A stretch of DNA of 64,000 nucleotides from Bacillota bacterium (GTDB taxonomy: Bacteria > Bacillota > Clostridia > Acetivibrionales > DTU013), in NCBI GenBank assembly GCA_023426125.1, contig JAFABI010000087.1, forward strand, positions 124,001 through 188,000, in the 5' to 3' direction. The translations under genes and the position numbers were made by a program. Below the pieces are notes generated by a model. That model was not told where the DNA came from. It worked only from the letters and a program-made list of their open reading frames with translations, and made no database searches. Below are positions 42,451-50,896 of the stretch, piece by piece. Numbering within the stretch: the first letter of the stretch is position 1; every line of letters begins with the position of its first letter.

Positions 42451-43089
42451 ATGCTGAATTACATATGGGCAGGTATGCTGGTCATCGGTTTTATATTCGG
42501 GATCATAAACGGGAGGATCTCAGAGGTTACCAAAGCGGCTGTCGACTCGGCGGGAAGGGCAATCGAACTTGCCATTGCCCTGCTTGGGATTATGTGCCTG
42601 TGGACCGGTTTGATGGCCATTGCAGAGAAAAGCGGCGGTATAAGGCTTATTTCCAGACTTTTCAGGCCTTTGTTAAGAATCATGTTCCCGGGTATTCCCA
42701 AAAACCATCCGGCGATGGGAGCAATTGTCATGAATCTCTCCGCCAACTTCCTGGGACTTGGCAATGCCGCAACGCCTTTGGGGCTCAAAGCCATGAATGA
42801 GCTTCAAAAGCTGAATCCTGACAAAAACCGCGCCACCGACGCCATGTGCATGTTTCTCGTACTGAATACCGCAGCGGTTCAGCTGATTCCTTCCACCGTC
42901 ATTGCCATCAGGACGGACGCCGGCTCTGCCAACCCGGTGGAAATAATAACAGCAGTATGGATTGCATCGATATGCGCAACTTTGGCAGGAGTCGCAGCCG
43001 TAAGGCTTTTTACCGGAGCCGGAAACATCCGAAAGGGACGTAAACAGAAAAGCGTGGTCAAGGCAAAAAATTACAGGATTGGTGCATAG
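42451..43089 (+). CDS. spmA: spore maturation protein A
   Basis: 212 residues, membrane protein with nucleoside-recognition (Gate) domain. With SpmB it is needed for spore core dehydration and heat resistance. Seen: MLNYIWAGMLVIGFIFGIING start and NLSANFLGLGNAATPLG. GGGGAGGG precedes ATG 42451. Its leader carries the 39-bp palindrome. Not part of the Bacillus yaaO-ksgA order, so the pair was inserted there. Confidence 0.94.
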   Translation: MLNYIWAGMLVIGFIFGIINGRISEVTKAAVDSAGRAIELAIALLGIMCLWTGLMAIAEKSGGIRLISRLFRPLLRIMFPGIPKNHPAMGAIVMNLSANFLGLGNAATPLGLKAMNELQKLNPDKNRATDAMCMFLVLNTAAVQLIPSTVIAIRTDAGSANPVEIITAVWIASICATLAGVAAVRLFTGAGNIRKGRKQKSVVKAKNYRIGA

Positions 43090-43091
43090 CA

Positions 43092-43625
43092 TTGGAAAAG
43101 CTTGGTGCAATCTCCGGGTATGCCATACCGGTCATATTTTTATTAATATTGGTGTTTGGCCTGTATAAAGAGGTAAAAGTCTATGACATCTTTATAGAAG
43201 GAGCAAAAGAGGGCATTTCCACTGTGATACGGATTATACCCACGCTGGTCGGTTTAATGGTAGCGGTGGGAGTTTTTAAAGCCTCCGGCGCCCTGGAGCT
43301 TCTTGTCCAGGTATTTATGCCGCTGGCCTCCGTTCTGGGCATACCTCCCGAGACCATGCCGCTGGCTCTTATGCGGCCCGTATCCGGAAGCGCCTCACTT
43401 GCAATGGTAGCTGAAATTATTCAGACCTATGGGCCTGATACGTTTATCGGGAGAACGGCTTCTACCATGATGGGCTCCACAGAAACCATCTTTTATACAC
43501 TGGCAGTCTACTTCGGTTCGGTGGGCATTAAAAACATCCGCTATACCCTTGCCGCAGCACTGCTGGCGGACCTGGTCAGTGTGACTGCGTCAGCCTGGGC
43601 CTGTACAATGATTTTCGGCAGGTAG
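43092..43625 (+). CDS. spmB: spore maturation protein B
   Basis: 177 residues, Gate-domain membrane protein partnering SpmA. Typical: VFKASGALELL, MPLALMRPVSGSAS and MMGSTETIFYTLAVYFG. TTG start at 43092, three bases after the spmA stop; likely coupled. Convergent with the DUF2600 gene, only 6 bp away. Confidence 0.93.
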   Translation: MEKLGAISGYAIPVIFLLILVFGLYKEVKVYDIFIEGAKEGISTVIRIIPTLVGLMVAVGVFKASGALELLVQVFMPLASVLGIPPETMPLALMRPVSGSASLAMVAEIIQTYGPDTFIGRTASTMMGSTETIFYTLAVYFGSVGIKNIRYTLAAALLADLVSVTASAWACTMIFGR

Positions 43626-43631
43626 TGCATA

Positions 43632-44699
43632 TCATTTAAATGCATTAAGAAGCCTGCTGCAATTCCAGATGGACCTGGCCAGTGGCGAACTGTCCTTCAT
43701 CAGATTGCGGGAAGCCAACCGGTTGAGTCCGAAGCAGGCTCTCGGATCGGACAGGTATATTACCGGCAGCGCCTGCACCAGGGTTGTATGAATACTTGAA
43801 TCCGTCATCAGCGTGCAACTGTCGAGGGCTTTGGCGGAAAGAAACCTCAATCTTTCTTCACACTGTTTCAAATTTTCGTAAAAATCGGTTAAATTCATGC
43901 GTCCCGTCATGATATCATCCCCGGCATTTACATAATTCTGAAGCATTTTCTGATATGCGCATACCCAGGGCATATAGACCGTATCCAATTTGTTTACATC
44001 GCCTTCTGACAGTACCCGTCTTGATGCCAGAAGAAACATTGCGCAGATTCCCAGGACCGAATCGGCGGACGCGGCAAATTCCCAGAAGGAAATTTCGGGG
44101 AACTGCCGGATATAATAATCTGACCACATTTGCAGATGCTTGCTCCTTATTTTCAGAGGCTGATACTTGCAGGACTGCAGCTCAACATAGAGCCTGGCAT
44201 ACTTTTTCATTTTGCCTGTAACCATTCTGTAGTTGGGGAGTACGGAGATTTTATTCCTGCAGGTATCCCTCAGCCGTTGGAAGCAGGCGGTTACTTCCCT
44301 GCTTCTGCAGTATTCGTCCCTGACAGCCGCCGGACTGTCAGGATCAAAGCAGTCGGAGAACGGCCGGTATAGCTGTTGGATCTCGCCGATATCTGTCATT
44401 TCCCTTGCTTCCAGAATACCGTCGAGAGCATGGCACAATGTATGGATGGACACGATGAATTCCACATAATCCTCAACCGCCTTATCACCTTTGGAAACCA
44501 ATATAGAGGAACATCGCAGGCTATCCATACTGCAAATCGCTTCCCGCTTTTCTTTTTTAGCCCTGGGATCTTTCAAGGCTGAAGGCATGCTGGCGGCAGC
44601 ACTATTCACATATTTCTTGATAACCGGCAGTACCTTTACAAAGTACCCGTTGACGGATTTCAATCGATCTGTCCCAATCAGCTGATTGATAGCTGCCAC
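43632..44699 (-). CDS. DUF2600 protein (YtpB-like), altered catalytic motif
   Basis: 355 residues. The central part, ARLYVELQSCKYQPLKIR through LQMWSDYYIRQFP to ISFWEFAASADSVLGICAMF, matches DUF2600, the family of tetraprenyl-beta-curcumene synthase of Bacillus, which makes a C35 terpene. In those enzymes a DYLDxxxD-like motif and a second acidic motif bind magnesium. Here the first region reads SIHTLCHALDG (one Asp, about residue 93) and the second QNYVNAGDD, so catalysis is uncertain. Start GTG 44699 directly follows GAGAGGGG; a later start is possible. Single gene, convergent with spmB. Confidence 0.75.
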   Translation of the reverse strand: MAAINQLIGTDRLKSVNGYFVKVLPVIKKYVNSAAASMPSALKDPRAKKEKREAICSMDSLRCSSILVSKGDKAVEDYVEFIVSIHTLCHALDGILEAREMTDIGEIQQLYRPFSDCFDPDSPAAVRDEYCRSREVTACFQRLRDTCRNKISVLPNYRMVTGKMKKYARLYVELQSCKYQPLKIRSKHLQMWSDYYIRQFPEISFWEFAASADSVLGICAMFLLASRRVLSEGDVNKLDTVYMPWVCAYQKMLQNYVNAGDDIMTGRMNLTDFYENLKQCEERLRFLSAKALDSCTLMTDSSIHTTLVQALPVIYLSDPRACFGLNRLASRNLMKDSSPLARSIWNCSRLLNAFK

Positions 44700-44779
44700 C
44701 CCCTCTCATCTTTTGAATCAATTAATAAAATTTATATGTATATATGCCTGTACATTTGAATTTATGTGCGAAAATTTCC

Positions 44780-44808
44780 TTGAAAAAATCAATATCAAAT
44801 TGTATAGT
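44780..44808 (+). promoter_or_regulatory. sigma-A promoter of metG
   Basis: -35 TTGAAA (44780-44785), 17-bp spacer, -10 TATAGT (44803-44808). Confidence 0.7.
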
Positions 44809-44820
44809 AGTATTTAAGAC

Positions 44821-44900
44821 ATTCCGTCAGGGCAGAATAGGGTTAAAACCCGTAAGGACACCCGCACCTGTATCTGCGGGTTAAAAGCGCAACAGCGCAG
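44821..44900 (+). promoter_or_regulatory. structured 5' leader of metG
   Basis: About 100 nt of leader with three small hairpins: GGGTTAAAACCC, CCCGCA/TGCGGG around an eight-base loop, and GCGC/GCGC with an AACA loop just before the ribosome binding site. No T-box or SAM-riboswitch core is recognised and there is no T-run, so this is not a classical attenuator. Confidence 0.4.
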
Positions 44901-44913
44901 AGGAGGCAATCAA

Positions 44914-47004
44914 ATGGAAAGCAAGACTTTTTACATAACAACGCCAATTTATTATCCCAGCGACAGGCTGCATATCGGCCATTCCTACACCACCGTAGCC
45001 GCCGATGCCATTTCCAGGTACAAAAGGCTCAGGGGCTATGACGTCATGTTTCTGACCGGTACAGACGAGCATGGGCAGAAGATACAGAGAAAAGCGGAAG
45101 CAAAGGGGATTACGCCAAAACAATATGTCGATGAAATTGTCTCGGGAATAAAAGATCTGTGGAAGCTGATGAACATAAGCAACGACAGGTTCATCCGGAC
45201 CACCGACAGCCATCATGAAAGCGGAGTTCAGAAAATATTTAAAAAGCTGTATGAGCAAGGCGACATATATAAAAGCGAATATGAGGGCTGGTATTGCACT
45301 CCATGTGAATCCTTCTGGACCAAGACCCAGCTGGTGGAGGGGAAATGCCCCGACTGCGGAAGAGAAGTGGAACTGACCAAGGAAGAGAGTTATTTTTTCA
45401 AGCTTTCAAAATACCAGGACCGCCTGATCCGTCATATCGAAGAGAATCCTGATTTCATCCAGCCGGTGTCAAGGCAGAATGAAATGCTGAACAACTTCCT
45501 GAGGCCCGGGTTGGAGGACCTGTGCGTATCAAGAACCACCTTCAACTGGGGGATCCCCGTATCCTTTGATGACAAGCACGTTGTCTACGTATGGATCGAC
45601 GCCCTTTCCAATTATATTACGGCGCTGGGCTATGGTTCGGAGGACGATAACGCATACAAAAAGTACTGGCCTGCAGATGTCCACCTTGTGGGCAAGGAAA
45701 TCGTCAGGTTCCATACCATCATCTGGCCTGCCATGCTGATGGCTCTGGGAGAACCTTTACCCAGACAGGTATTCGGGCACGGGTGGCTCCTCCTGGAAGG
45801 CGGAAAAATGTCCAAATCCAAAGGCAACGTTGTGGATCCGGTGATCCTGATTCAAAAATACGGCCTGGACGCCGTCCGGTATTTTTTGCTGAGGGAGGTC
45901 CCCTTCGGGTCGGACGGGGTATTTTCCAATGAGGCCCTGATCAACAGGATTAATTCGGATCTGGCCAACGACCTTGGAAATCTTGTGAGCAGGACCGTAG
46001 CAATGATCGACAAATACTTCGGCGGGGTTATACCGGAAAACCGCAGGGAGGGAGATTTTGACGGCGAACTGAAAGGTCTGGTCATGGAAACGCCTGCAAA
46101 GGTGGAAGGACTGATGGACCAGCTTCAGTTCAGCACAGCCCTGACGGAAATATGGAAAGCAATTTCCAGGACCAACAAATATATTGATGAAACCATGCCC
46201 TGGGTGCTGGCCAGGAATGACGAAGACAGGCCGAGACTGGCTGCCGTCATGTATAATCTCGCCGAGAGCCTGAGGATCGTTTCCATCCTGCTTCAGCCTT
46301 TTATGCCGGAAACTCCGTTGAAAATATGGAGCCAGCTGGGTATAGGCGGGTGTGCCGGGGCGTTGCAGTGGGAAAGCGCAAAGAACTGGGGCAGCTACCC
46401 TGAAGGGATTGCTGTCCGCAAGGGTGATGTTATTTTCCCCAGAATAGACATTAAAAAGGAGCTGGAGGAAATTGAAATGCTCACGGCCAGGATGCATGGA
46501 CGAGCGGCAGGCAATGACAACGACCAGCCCAAAACGGCGGAGGCAGCGGACCAGCCTCAGAACCATGGAGCGGACGGTAAAGGCAAGGCTCCGGCTCCAA
46601 AGGTTGAAAATGCGGTTAAAGCTGCAGAGCCGGCAAAGCAGGAAAAACAGGAGAAGACGGTTAACCAGGAAGCAGCTCCGGAACTGATTTCCATTGACGA
46701 TTTTGCAAAAATCGACCTTCGGGTGGCAAAGGTGCTGGAGGCGGAAAAGGTGGAAGGCGCCGACAAGCTTCTGAAGCTGAAGCTTTCCATGGGAAGCGAG
46801 ATAAGGCAGGTGGTTTCCGGTATAGCAAAGCATTATACCCCGGAAGCGCTGACGGGAAAATATGTATTGCTGGTTGCCAATCTGAAGCCTGTAAAGCTGA
46901 GAGGAATAGAATCACAGGGAATGATACTTGCCGCATCGGACGACAGCCGCCTTGCGCTGGCAACACTGGACGGTTTTATGGAAAGCGGCGCCAAAGTTCG
47001 ATAA
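44914..47004 (+). CDS. metG: methionyl-tRNA synthetase with C-terminal tRNA-binding domain
   Basis: 696 residues. Charges tRNA-Met. HIGH motif (residues 20-23), Cys knuckle CTPCESF and CPDCG around 127-148, KMSKS at 298-302. A K/A/Q-rich linker (about 525-585) leads to an EMAP/Trbp111-like domain (about 590-696, IDLRVAKVLEAEKVEGADKL). GAGGAGG precedes ATG 44914. The linker is unusually long and alanine/glutamine rich. Confidence 0.97.
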   Translation: MESKTFYITTPIYYPSDRLHIGHSYTTVAADAISRYKRLRGYDVMFLTGTDEHGQKIQRKAEAKGITPKQYVDEIVSGIKDLWKLMNISNDRFIRTTDSHHESGVQKIFKKLYEQGDIYKSEYEGWYCTPCESFWTKTQLVEGKCPDCGREVELTKEESYFFKLSKYQDRLIRHIEENPDFIQPVSRQNEMLNNFLRPGLEDLCVSRTTFNWGIPVSFDDKHVVYVWIDALSNYITALGYGSEDDNAYKKYWPADVHLVGKEIVRFHTIIWPAMLMALGEPLPRQVFGHGWLLLEGGKMSKSKGNVVDPVILIQKYGLDAVRYFLLREVPFGSDGVFSNEALINRINSDLANDLGNLVSRTVAMIDKYFGGVIPENRREGDFDGELKGLVMETPAKVEGLMDQLQFSTALTEIWKAISRTNKYIDETMPWVLARNDEDRPRLAAVMYNLAESLRIVSILLQPFMPETPLKIWSQLGIGGCAGALQWESAKNWGSYPEGIAVRKGDVIFPRIDIKKELEEIEMLTARMHGRAAGNDNDQPKTAEAADQPQNHGADGKGKAPAPKVENAVKAAEPAKQEKQEKTVNQEAAPELISIDDFAKIDLRVAKVLEAEKVEGADKLLKLKLSMGSEIRQVVSGIAKHYTPEALTGKYVLLVANLKPVKLRGIESQGMILAASDDSRLALATLDGFMESGAKVR

Positions 47005-47109
47005 TGGGAGATAATGGGAGCCCATGGATACCCCTTGTTGATTATTGGTTTCTATTATATAATTAAATTAATTGTAGAATTTTCGTAAGGACATTTAAAG
47101 GGGTGAAGG

Positions 47110-47877
47110 ATGTTTTTCGATTCCCACGCACATTATTATGACGAGCAGTATAATCCGGACAGGGAAGAAGTGCTGAAAAAAGCCTATGACAGCGGGGTGA
47201 AGCATATTTTGTCCGCTTCCTCCGATGTGCCTTCGGCAATTGAGAATATCTCCCTTGCGCGTCAATTTGACTTTGTCTATGCGGCAGTGGGCGTACATCC
47301 TCATGATGCTGGCGATTTTAATGAGAATATCCTGTCCGCCATCGCTGATTTTGCATCCCAGCCCAAGGTAGTGGCAATCGGCGAGATCGGTCTGGATTAT
47401 TTTTACGACAATGCTCCCCGTGAAGCTCAAAAGATTGCATTCGCCAGGCAGATATCCCTGGCGTTGGACCTTAAGCTTCCTATTATTGTTCACGACAGGG
47501 ATGCCCACGAAGACACCCTTGCCATCCTGAAAAACGAAAATGCAAAAACAACCGGCGGCGTCCTCCACTGTTTTACCGGCAGTGTAGAAATGGCCAGGGA
47601 AGTGCTGAAAAATAATTTTTACATCTCCATTGCCGGTCCGGTTACGTTCAAAAATGCACGAAAGCTCATTGATGTAGTGAAATATATACCCGACGACAGG
47701 CTTATGATCGAGACCGATTGCCCCTATCTCACACCGGAGCCCTTCAGGGGTAAAAGGAACGATTCCAGCTACATACGTTATACTGCAGATAAAATTGCAG
47801 AGATAAAAGGCAGGTCAGTGGAGGAAATTGCCCGGATCACCACTGAAAATGCCAGGAGGCTCTTTAACATCGATTGA
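47110..47877 (+). CDS. tatD: TatD family metal-dependent hydrolase
   Basis: 255 residues. TIM-barrel DNase/deoxyribonuclease family. Metal ligands in FDSHAHYYD, GEIGLDYFYD, IVHDRDAHED, HCFTGS and ETDCPYL. Follows metG as yabD follows metS in Bacillus. Its physiological role (DNA or D-Tyr-tRNA related) is not settled. Confidence 0.93.
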   Translation: MFFDSHAHYYDEQYNPDREEVLKKAYDSGVKHILSASSDVPSAIENISLARQFDFVYAAVGVHPHDAGDFNENILSAIADFASQPKVVAIGEIGLDYFYDNAPREAQKIAFARQISLALDLKLPIIVHDRDAHEDTLAILKNENAKTTGGVLHCFTGSVEMAREVLKNNFYISIAGPVTFKNARKLIDVVKYIPDDRLMIETDCPYLTPEPFRGKRNDSSYIRYTADKIAEIKGRSVEEIARITTENARRLFNID

Positions 47878-47894
47878 GTTAAGGAGGGTCGAAG

Positions 47895-48593
47895 ATGAAA
47901 AAGCTAGTGTTGATAATGGTGTTCGTATTGCTGATGGCAGTATTTATTGCGTTCAATTATTTGCTCGTGGACAGGGAGAGCAAAATAAATGATCTTGAAA
48001 GCCTTAAATACGCCAATGCCAGCAGTACTGACGAAATCAATGCAAAAAACAGGGAGATCAAGCGTCTTGAAACTGAAATAAACCAGTATGAGACAGACAG
48101 CTTAAACCTGGAAAGAGAAAAGGAACAGCTTTCCCAGAAAAATCTCCAGATGGAAAACGATAAGGCTGCGGAGGCTCAAAAAGCCAGCCATAGGATCGAT
48201 ATTCTGAACTTTCTGATACAAAATGCGGATATCGGATTATTTGCAGCTCCCGTTAAAAAATGGGTAGAAGCAATGGATACCGGAGATTATGCCGAGGCTT
48301 ACCGGCTTCAATACGAAAAGGCTTCCCTGCAAAGCAGGCAGGAAAGCCTTGAAGATTATACGGAGACTTTAAAAGACAATATAAAAAGTATAAAAATCAA
48401 AGAGGTTCTTCTGGATAAGGAAGCAGGGAAAACAGAGGGGGAAATTGTACTGACAGTTTCTCTCGATGTAAAATTAACGGAAAATGCAAAGCCGGAGGTG
48501 CCGCGTTTTACCGAAGGACTTAATGAAATGAAGGTCAAGCTGGACTATGACGCCGTCTTGAATGAATTTGTCATCATTGAAATCACAGAATAA
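47895..48593 (+). CDS. membrane-anchored coiled-coil protein
   Basis: 232 residues. N-terminal signal anchor (about 4-24) without lipobox, coiled coil (about 28-98, with NREIKRLETEINQYETDSLN), and a C-terminal globular domain (about 105-232) whose WVEAMDTGDYAEAYRL pattern resembles NTF2-like/DUF4878 domains. Extracytoplasmic function unknown. 17 bp after tatD with AAGGAGG before ATG 47895, so probably co-transcribed. Confidence 0.75.
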   Translation: MKKLVLIMVFVLLMAVFIAFNYLLVDRESKINDLESLKYANASSTDEINAKNREIKRLETEINQYETDSLNLEREKEQLSQKNLQMENDKAAEAQKASHRIDILNFLIQNADIGLFAAPVKKWVEAMDTGDYAEAYRLQYEKASLQSRQESLEDYTETLKDNIKSIKIKEVLLDKEAGKTEGEIVLTVSLDVKLTENAKPEVPRFTEGLNEMKVKLDYDAVLNEFVIIEITE

Positions 48594-48694
48594 GTTCTGC
48601 AGGCATGCTTCACATAAAAACTTATCACATAATAGGTATGTAACCATATACTGATACTATAGATCAGGTTAACATAGTACGGAGGAGTTTTTTT

Positions 48695-49165
48695 ATGAAA
48701 GAAGAAGCCAAAATGAAAGAAAATAGCCATATGGAACATATGGGGACAATGCCTGCAGCTCATAATATGCCGATGACATTGCCGGCGACTATACCGGAGA
48801 CGCTTCCGGCGCAAACCACCATGCCTTACATGATGCAGATGCCGATGATGTGCTGTCCGGTTCTCATGAACATGCAGTGTCCCATGCTTTATGGCCCTGC
48901 AACATTCAGCCCGAATATGGGTGTGAGTCCCGCAGCATTCAACCCGAATATGGGTGTAAGCCCTGCAATGTTCAACCCGAATATGGGTGTAAGTCCTGAG
49001 ATGTTCAACCCGAATATGGGTGTGAGTCCTGAGATGTTCAACCCGAATATGGGTGTGAGTCCCGAGATGTTCAACCCGAATATGGGTGTGAGTCCCGCAA
49101 CATTCGGCCCGAACAAGAGTAATGTAAGCCCGGCGAAAGGTAAGGATGCGCCGTATTCATATTGA
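48695..49165 (+). CDS. Met/Pro/Asn-rich 11-residue repeat protein
   Basis: 156 residues. N-terminal 70 are Met-rich (PMTLP, PYMMQMPMMCCPVLMNMQ), then six 11-residue units FNPNMGVSPxx (about 71-136; three are identical) and a short tail. No signal peptide. GGAGG precedes ATG 48695; a good terminator follows. I know no family. Composition and monocistronic layout are like small spore coat proteins; metal binding by Met/Cys is another option. Both are inference. Confidence 0.7.
   Translation: MKEEAKMKENSHMEHMGTMPAAHNMPMTLPATIPETLPAQTTMPYMMQMPMMCCPVLMNMQCPMLYGPATFSPNMGVSPAAFNPNMGVSPAMFNPNMGVSPEMFNPNMGVSPEMFNPNMGVSPEMFNPNMGVSPATFGPNKSNVSPAKGKDAPYSY
48905..49102. repeat. six 33-bp in-frame tandem repeats
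   Basis: Units start at 48905, 48938, 48971, 49004, 49037 and 49070; a seventh begins at 49103 and diverges. Each contains CCGAATATGGGTGTRAGTCC. Nearly identical DNA indicates recent expansion by slippage or unequal exchange. Confidence 0.95.
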
Positions 49166-49192
49166 TGGGCAAACAGAAGCTCAAGCGCAGGT

Positions 49193-49232
49193 GGGACAAT
49201 GGAAAGGATTCATTGTCCCTTTTGTTTTTTTT
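49193..49232 (+). terminator. rho-independent terminator after the repeat protein
   Basis: Stem GGGACAATG (49193-49201) with CATTGTCCC (49211-49219) followed by TTTTGTTTTTTTT. Confidence 0.9.
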
Positions 49233-49470
49233 GAGGCAGTTTCTCAAAAAAGCGGGAAATAGTATTTTCGAGCTACTCTTAACGCCGTAATAAGATCTCA
49301 TCTTTAAGAGGCATTTCCATACCTAGCAAAAACAACCACGGCCGCCGCTTTAATGCGCTATTCCTGCAAGAATAATCCGGTGGTCTTAGCTATGACGCCA
49401 AAGAAGGCAGGTATAATGTTTCCATATTATGTGCATAATTACCGTATAAGGGAATATTATGGTAATAGAT
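49233..49470. other. spacer with degenerate MITE-like remnants
   Basis: GGGAAATAGTATTTTCGAG and TCTTAACGCCGTAATA near 49255-49293 resemble the right arm and end of the element at 50676-50882. Nothing else recognised. Confidence 0.4.
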
Positions 49471-49499
49471 TTGACAAAAATATCATAATCACATAAAAT
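49471..49499 (+). promoter_or_regulatory. sigma-A promoter of the G5/3D-domain gene
   Basis: -35 TTGACA (49471-49476), 17-bp spacer, -10 TAAAAT (49494-49499). Confidence 0.8.
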
Positions 49500-49541
49500 A
49501 TCTACCAGTCCCTTATTAATATTTTAACAGGAGGTTTTGGT

Positions 49542-50603
49542 TTGATACCACTTGCGAAAAATATTAAAAGGTTTTTATCCCTGAGAGAAGTTGCAATTTT
49601 ATTCATTGCCGTGGTTGTTTCTGTCTCTGCAGGGCTTGGGGTTTTCGTATTCCTGAAAAAGGACGTTGTTATTGATGACAATGGAAGCCGGCTGGTGTTC
49701 AAAACAATGAAAAACACCGTGGCGGAAGCCCTGGAACAGAACAATATCAGTGTTTCTCCGGATGATTATATCAATATGGCGCCGGACACTGAGCTACAAA
49801 GGATGAGAGTTAATGAAATAACAATAAAAAGAGCTGTGCCGGTTAATATTCTGGCAGACGGAACCGAATTCAGGCTGATGACTTACAGGGATACCGTAGG
49901 CGAGGCGCTTGAAACAAGTTCCGTAAAGCCGCAAGGCCTTGACAGGCTGGAGGGTGTAGGCCCCGGTGACAGCATAAAAGAGGAAATGTACATAAGGATC
50001 ATAAGGGTGGAGGAAAGTATCGTCGCCGAGCAGGAAGCAATTCCTTATCAAACCCTTAAGAGAGAAAACGCCCGGCTTGACAAAGGTACGGAAAAGGTTG
50101 TCAAGAAAGGCGAGGAAGGGATACGCGAGAAGCAATACAAAGTCATTGCCGAAGATGGAAAAGAGATTTTGCGGGAACTGGCAAAGGATTCCGTTATTCT
50201 TGAACCCATAACCATGATCATGGAATTCGGCAGTGTTTTGAACCACAAGACAGCCAGAGGAGACACCATAAGATACAAGAAAGTGCTGGATATGAAGGCA
50301 ACTGCCTATACAGCTTCCTTCAAGGATACCGGCAAGCACCCCGGTGATCCCGGCTTCGGAATTACAAGAACCGGGATAAAGGCTAAAAAAGGCGTCATTG
50401 CCGTTGACCCGAAAGTAATACCTCTGGGAACCAGAGTATACGTTGAAGTAGCCGGGAACACACCGGACTACGGATACGCGGTAGCGGCCGATACTGGTGG
50501 CGCAATCAAAAACAACAAGATTGACCTGTATTTTGACGATCAGGATTATGTCAACAGCTGGGGTATAAAGAAAGTAAAGGTTTATATTTTACTGAATGAA
50601 TAG
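49542..50603 (+). CDS. YabE-like cell wall protein with DUF348, G5 and 3D domains
   Basis: 353 residues. N-terminal membrane anchor (about 17-37), two DUF348 units (about 43-140, each with NTVAEALEQ / DTVGEALET), a G5 domain (about 150-230), and the 3D domain (about 245-353), a double-psi barrel with MKATAYTAS and the Asp-rich AADTGGAIKNNKIDLYF. This is the layout of B. subtilis YabE and resuscitation-promoting-factor-like wall lytic enzymes. TTG 49542 is seven bases after GGAGG. Located before ksgA, as yabE is; rnmV is missing between them. Confidence 0.9.
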   Translation: MIPLAKNIKRFLSLREVAILFIAVVVSVSAGLGVFVFLKKDVVIDDNGSRLVFKTMKNTVAEALEQNNISVSPDDYINMAPDTELQRMRVNEITIKRAVPVNILADGTEFRLMTYRDTVGEALETSSVKPQGLDRLEGVGPGDSIKEEMYIRIIRVEESIVAEQEAIPYQTLKRENARLDKGTEKVVKKGEEGIREKQYKVIAEDGKEILRELAKDSVILEPITMIMEFGSVLNHKTARGDTIRYKKVLDMKATAYTASFKDTGKHPGDPGFGITRTGIKAKKGVIAVDPKVIPLGTRVYVEVAGNTPDYGYAVAADTGGAIKNNKIDLYFDDQDYVNSWGIKKVKVYILLNE

Positions 50604-50646
50604 AATATAAGCTGGAACAAAACAATATGATAGGGGACTAAATTGT

Positions 50647-50668
50647 GCCGGAGTTGTAATGCTCCGGC
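50647..50668 (+). terminator. hairpin after the YabE-like gene
   Basis: GCCGGAG (50647-50653) pairs with CTCCGGC (50662-50668); the following CAGCTTTATTA is only a weak T-run, so terminator function is tentative. Confidence 0.5.
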
Positions 50669-50675
50669 AGCTTTA

Positions 50676-50882
50676 TTACTAGCATTAATTATTGAATTAA
50701 CCTTGCGGAAGTAACGCGTTAAGTACTGGTACAAATATAACTTCCCGTATAAGTTTCGGAAAACGCAGTCCATTACGGCCGTCATTTTCCGAAAAACGGG
50801 AAGTAATATTTGCAGTACTCCTAAGGCGTTCGCGATTATTTCCGCAAGGCCTATAGAAAAATGAGATTAACGCTGTAGTATT
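50676..50882. repeat. MITE-like long hairpin element
   Basis: Right end TTAACGCTGTAGTA (50867-50880) matches the ends of the element at 8229; the left end near 50676 is a worn version (ACTAGCATTAAT). Inside, arms of about 60 bp pair imperfectly: CCTTGCGGAAGTAACGCG (50701 onward) with the complement of GATTATTTCCGCAAGG (about 50834-50849), and CTTCCCG/CGGGAAG, TTTCGGAAAA/TTTTCCGAA nearer the loop. Non-coding. It lies where rnmV is expected. Confidence 0.75.
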
Positions 50883-50896
50883 ATTTGAGGGTGTGA

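Noticed and set aside
44821..44900. tRNA-like folding upstream of metG
   Set aside because: Hairpins do not form a cloverleaf and no T-loop sequence is present.
48905..49102. Regular 33-bp repeats resembling a small CRISPR array
   Set aside because: Units are contiguous with no unique spacers, keep one reading frame and lie inside a gene with good ribosome binding site.
48889..49116. Minus-strand open frame with an 11-residue periodic protein
   Set aside because: It is the mirror of the plus-strand repeat gene; a period divisible by three keeps both strands open. No start signal.
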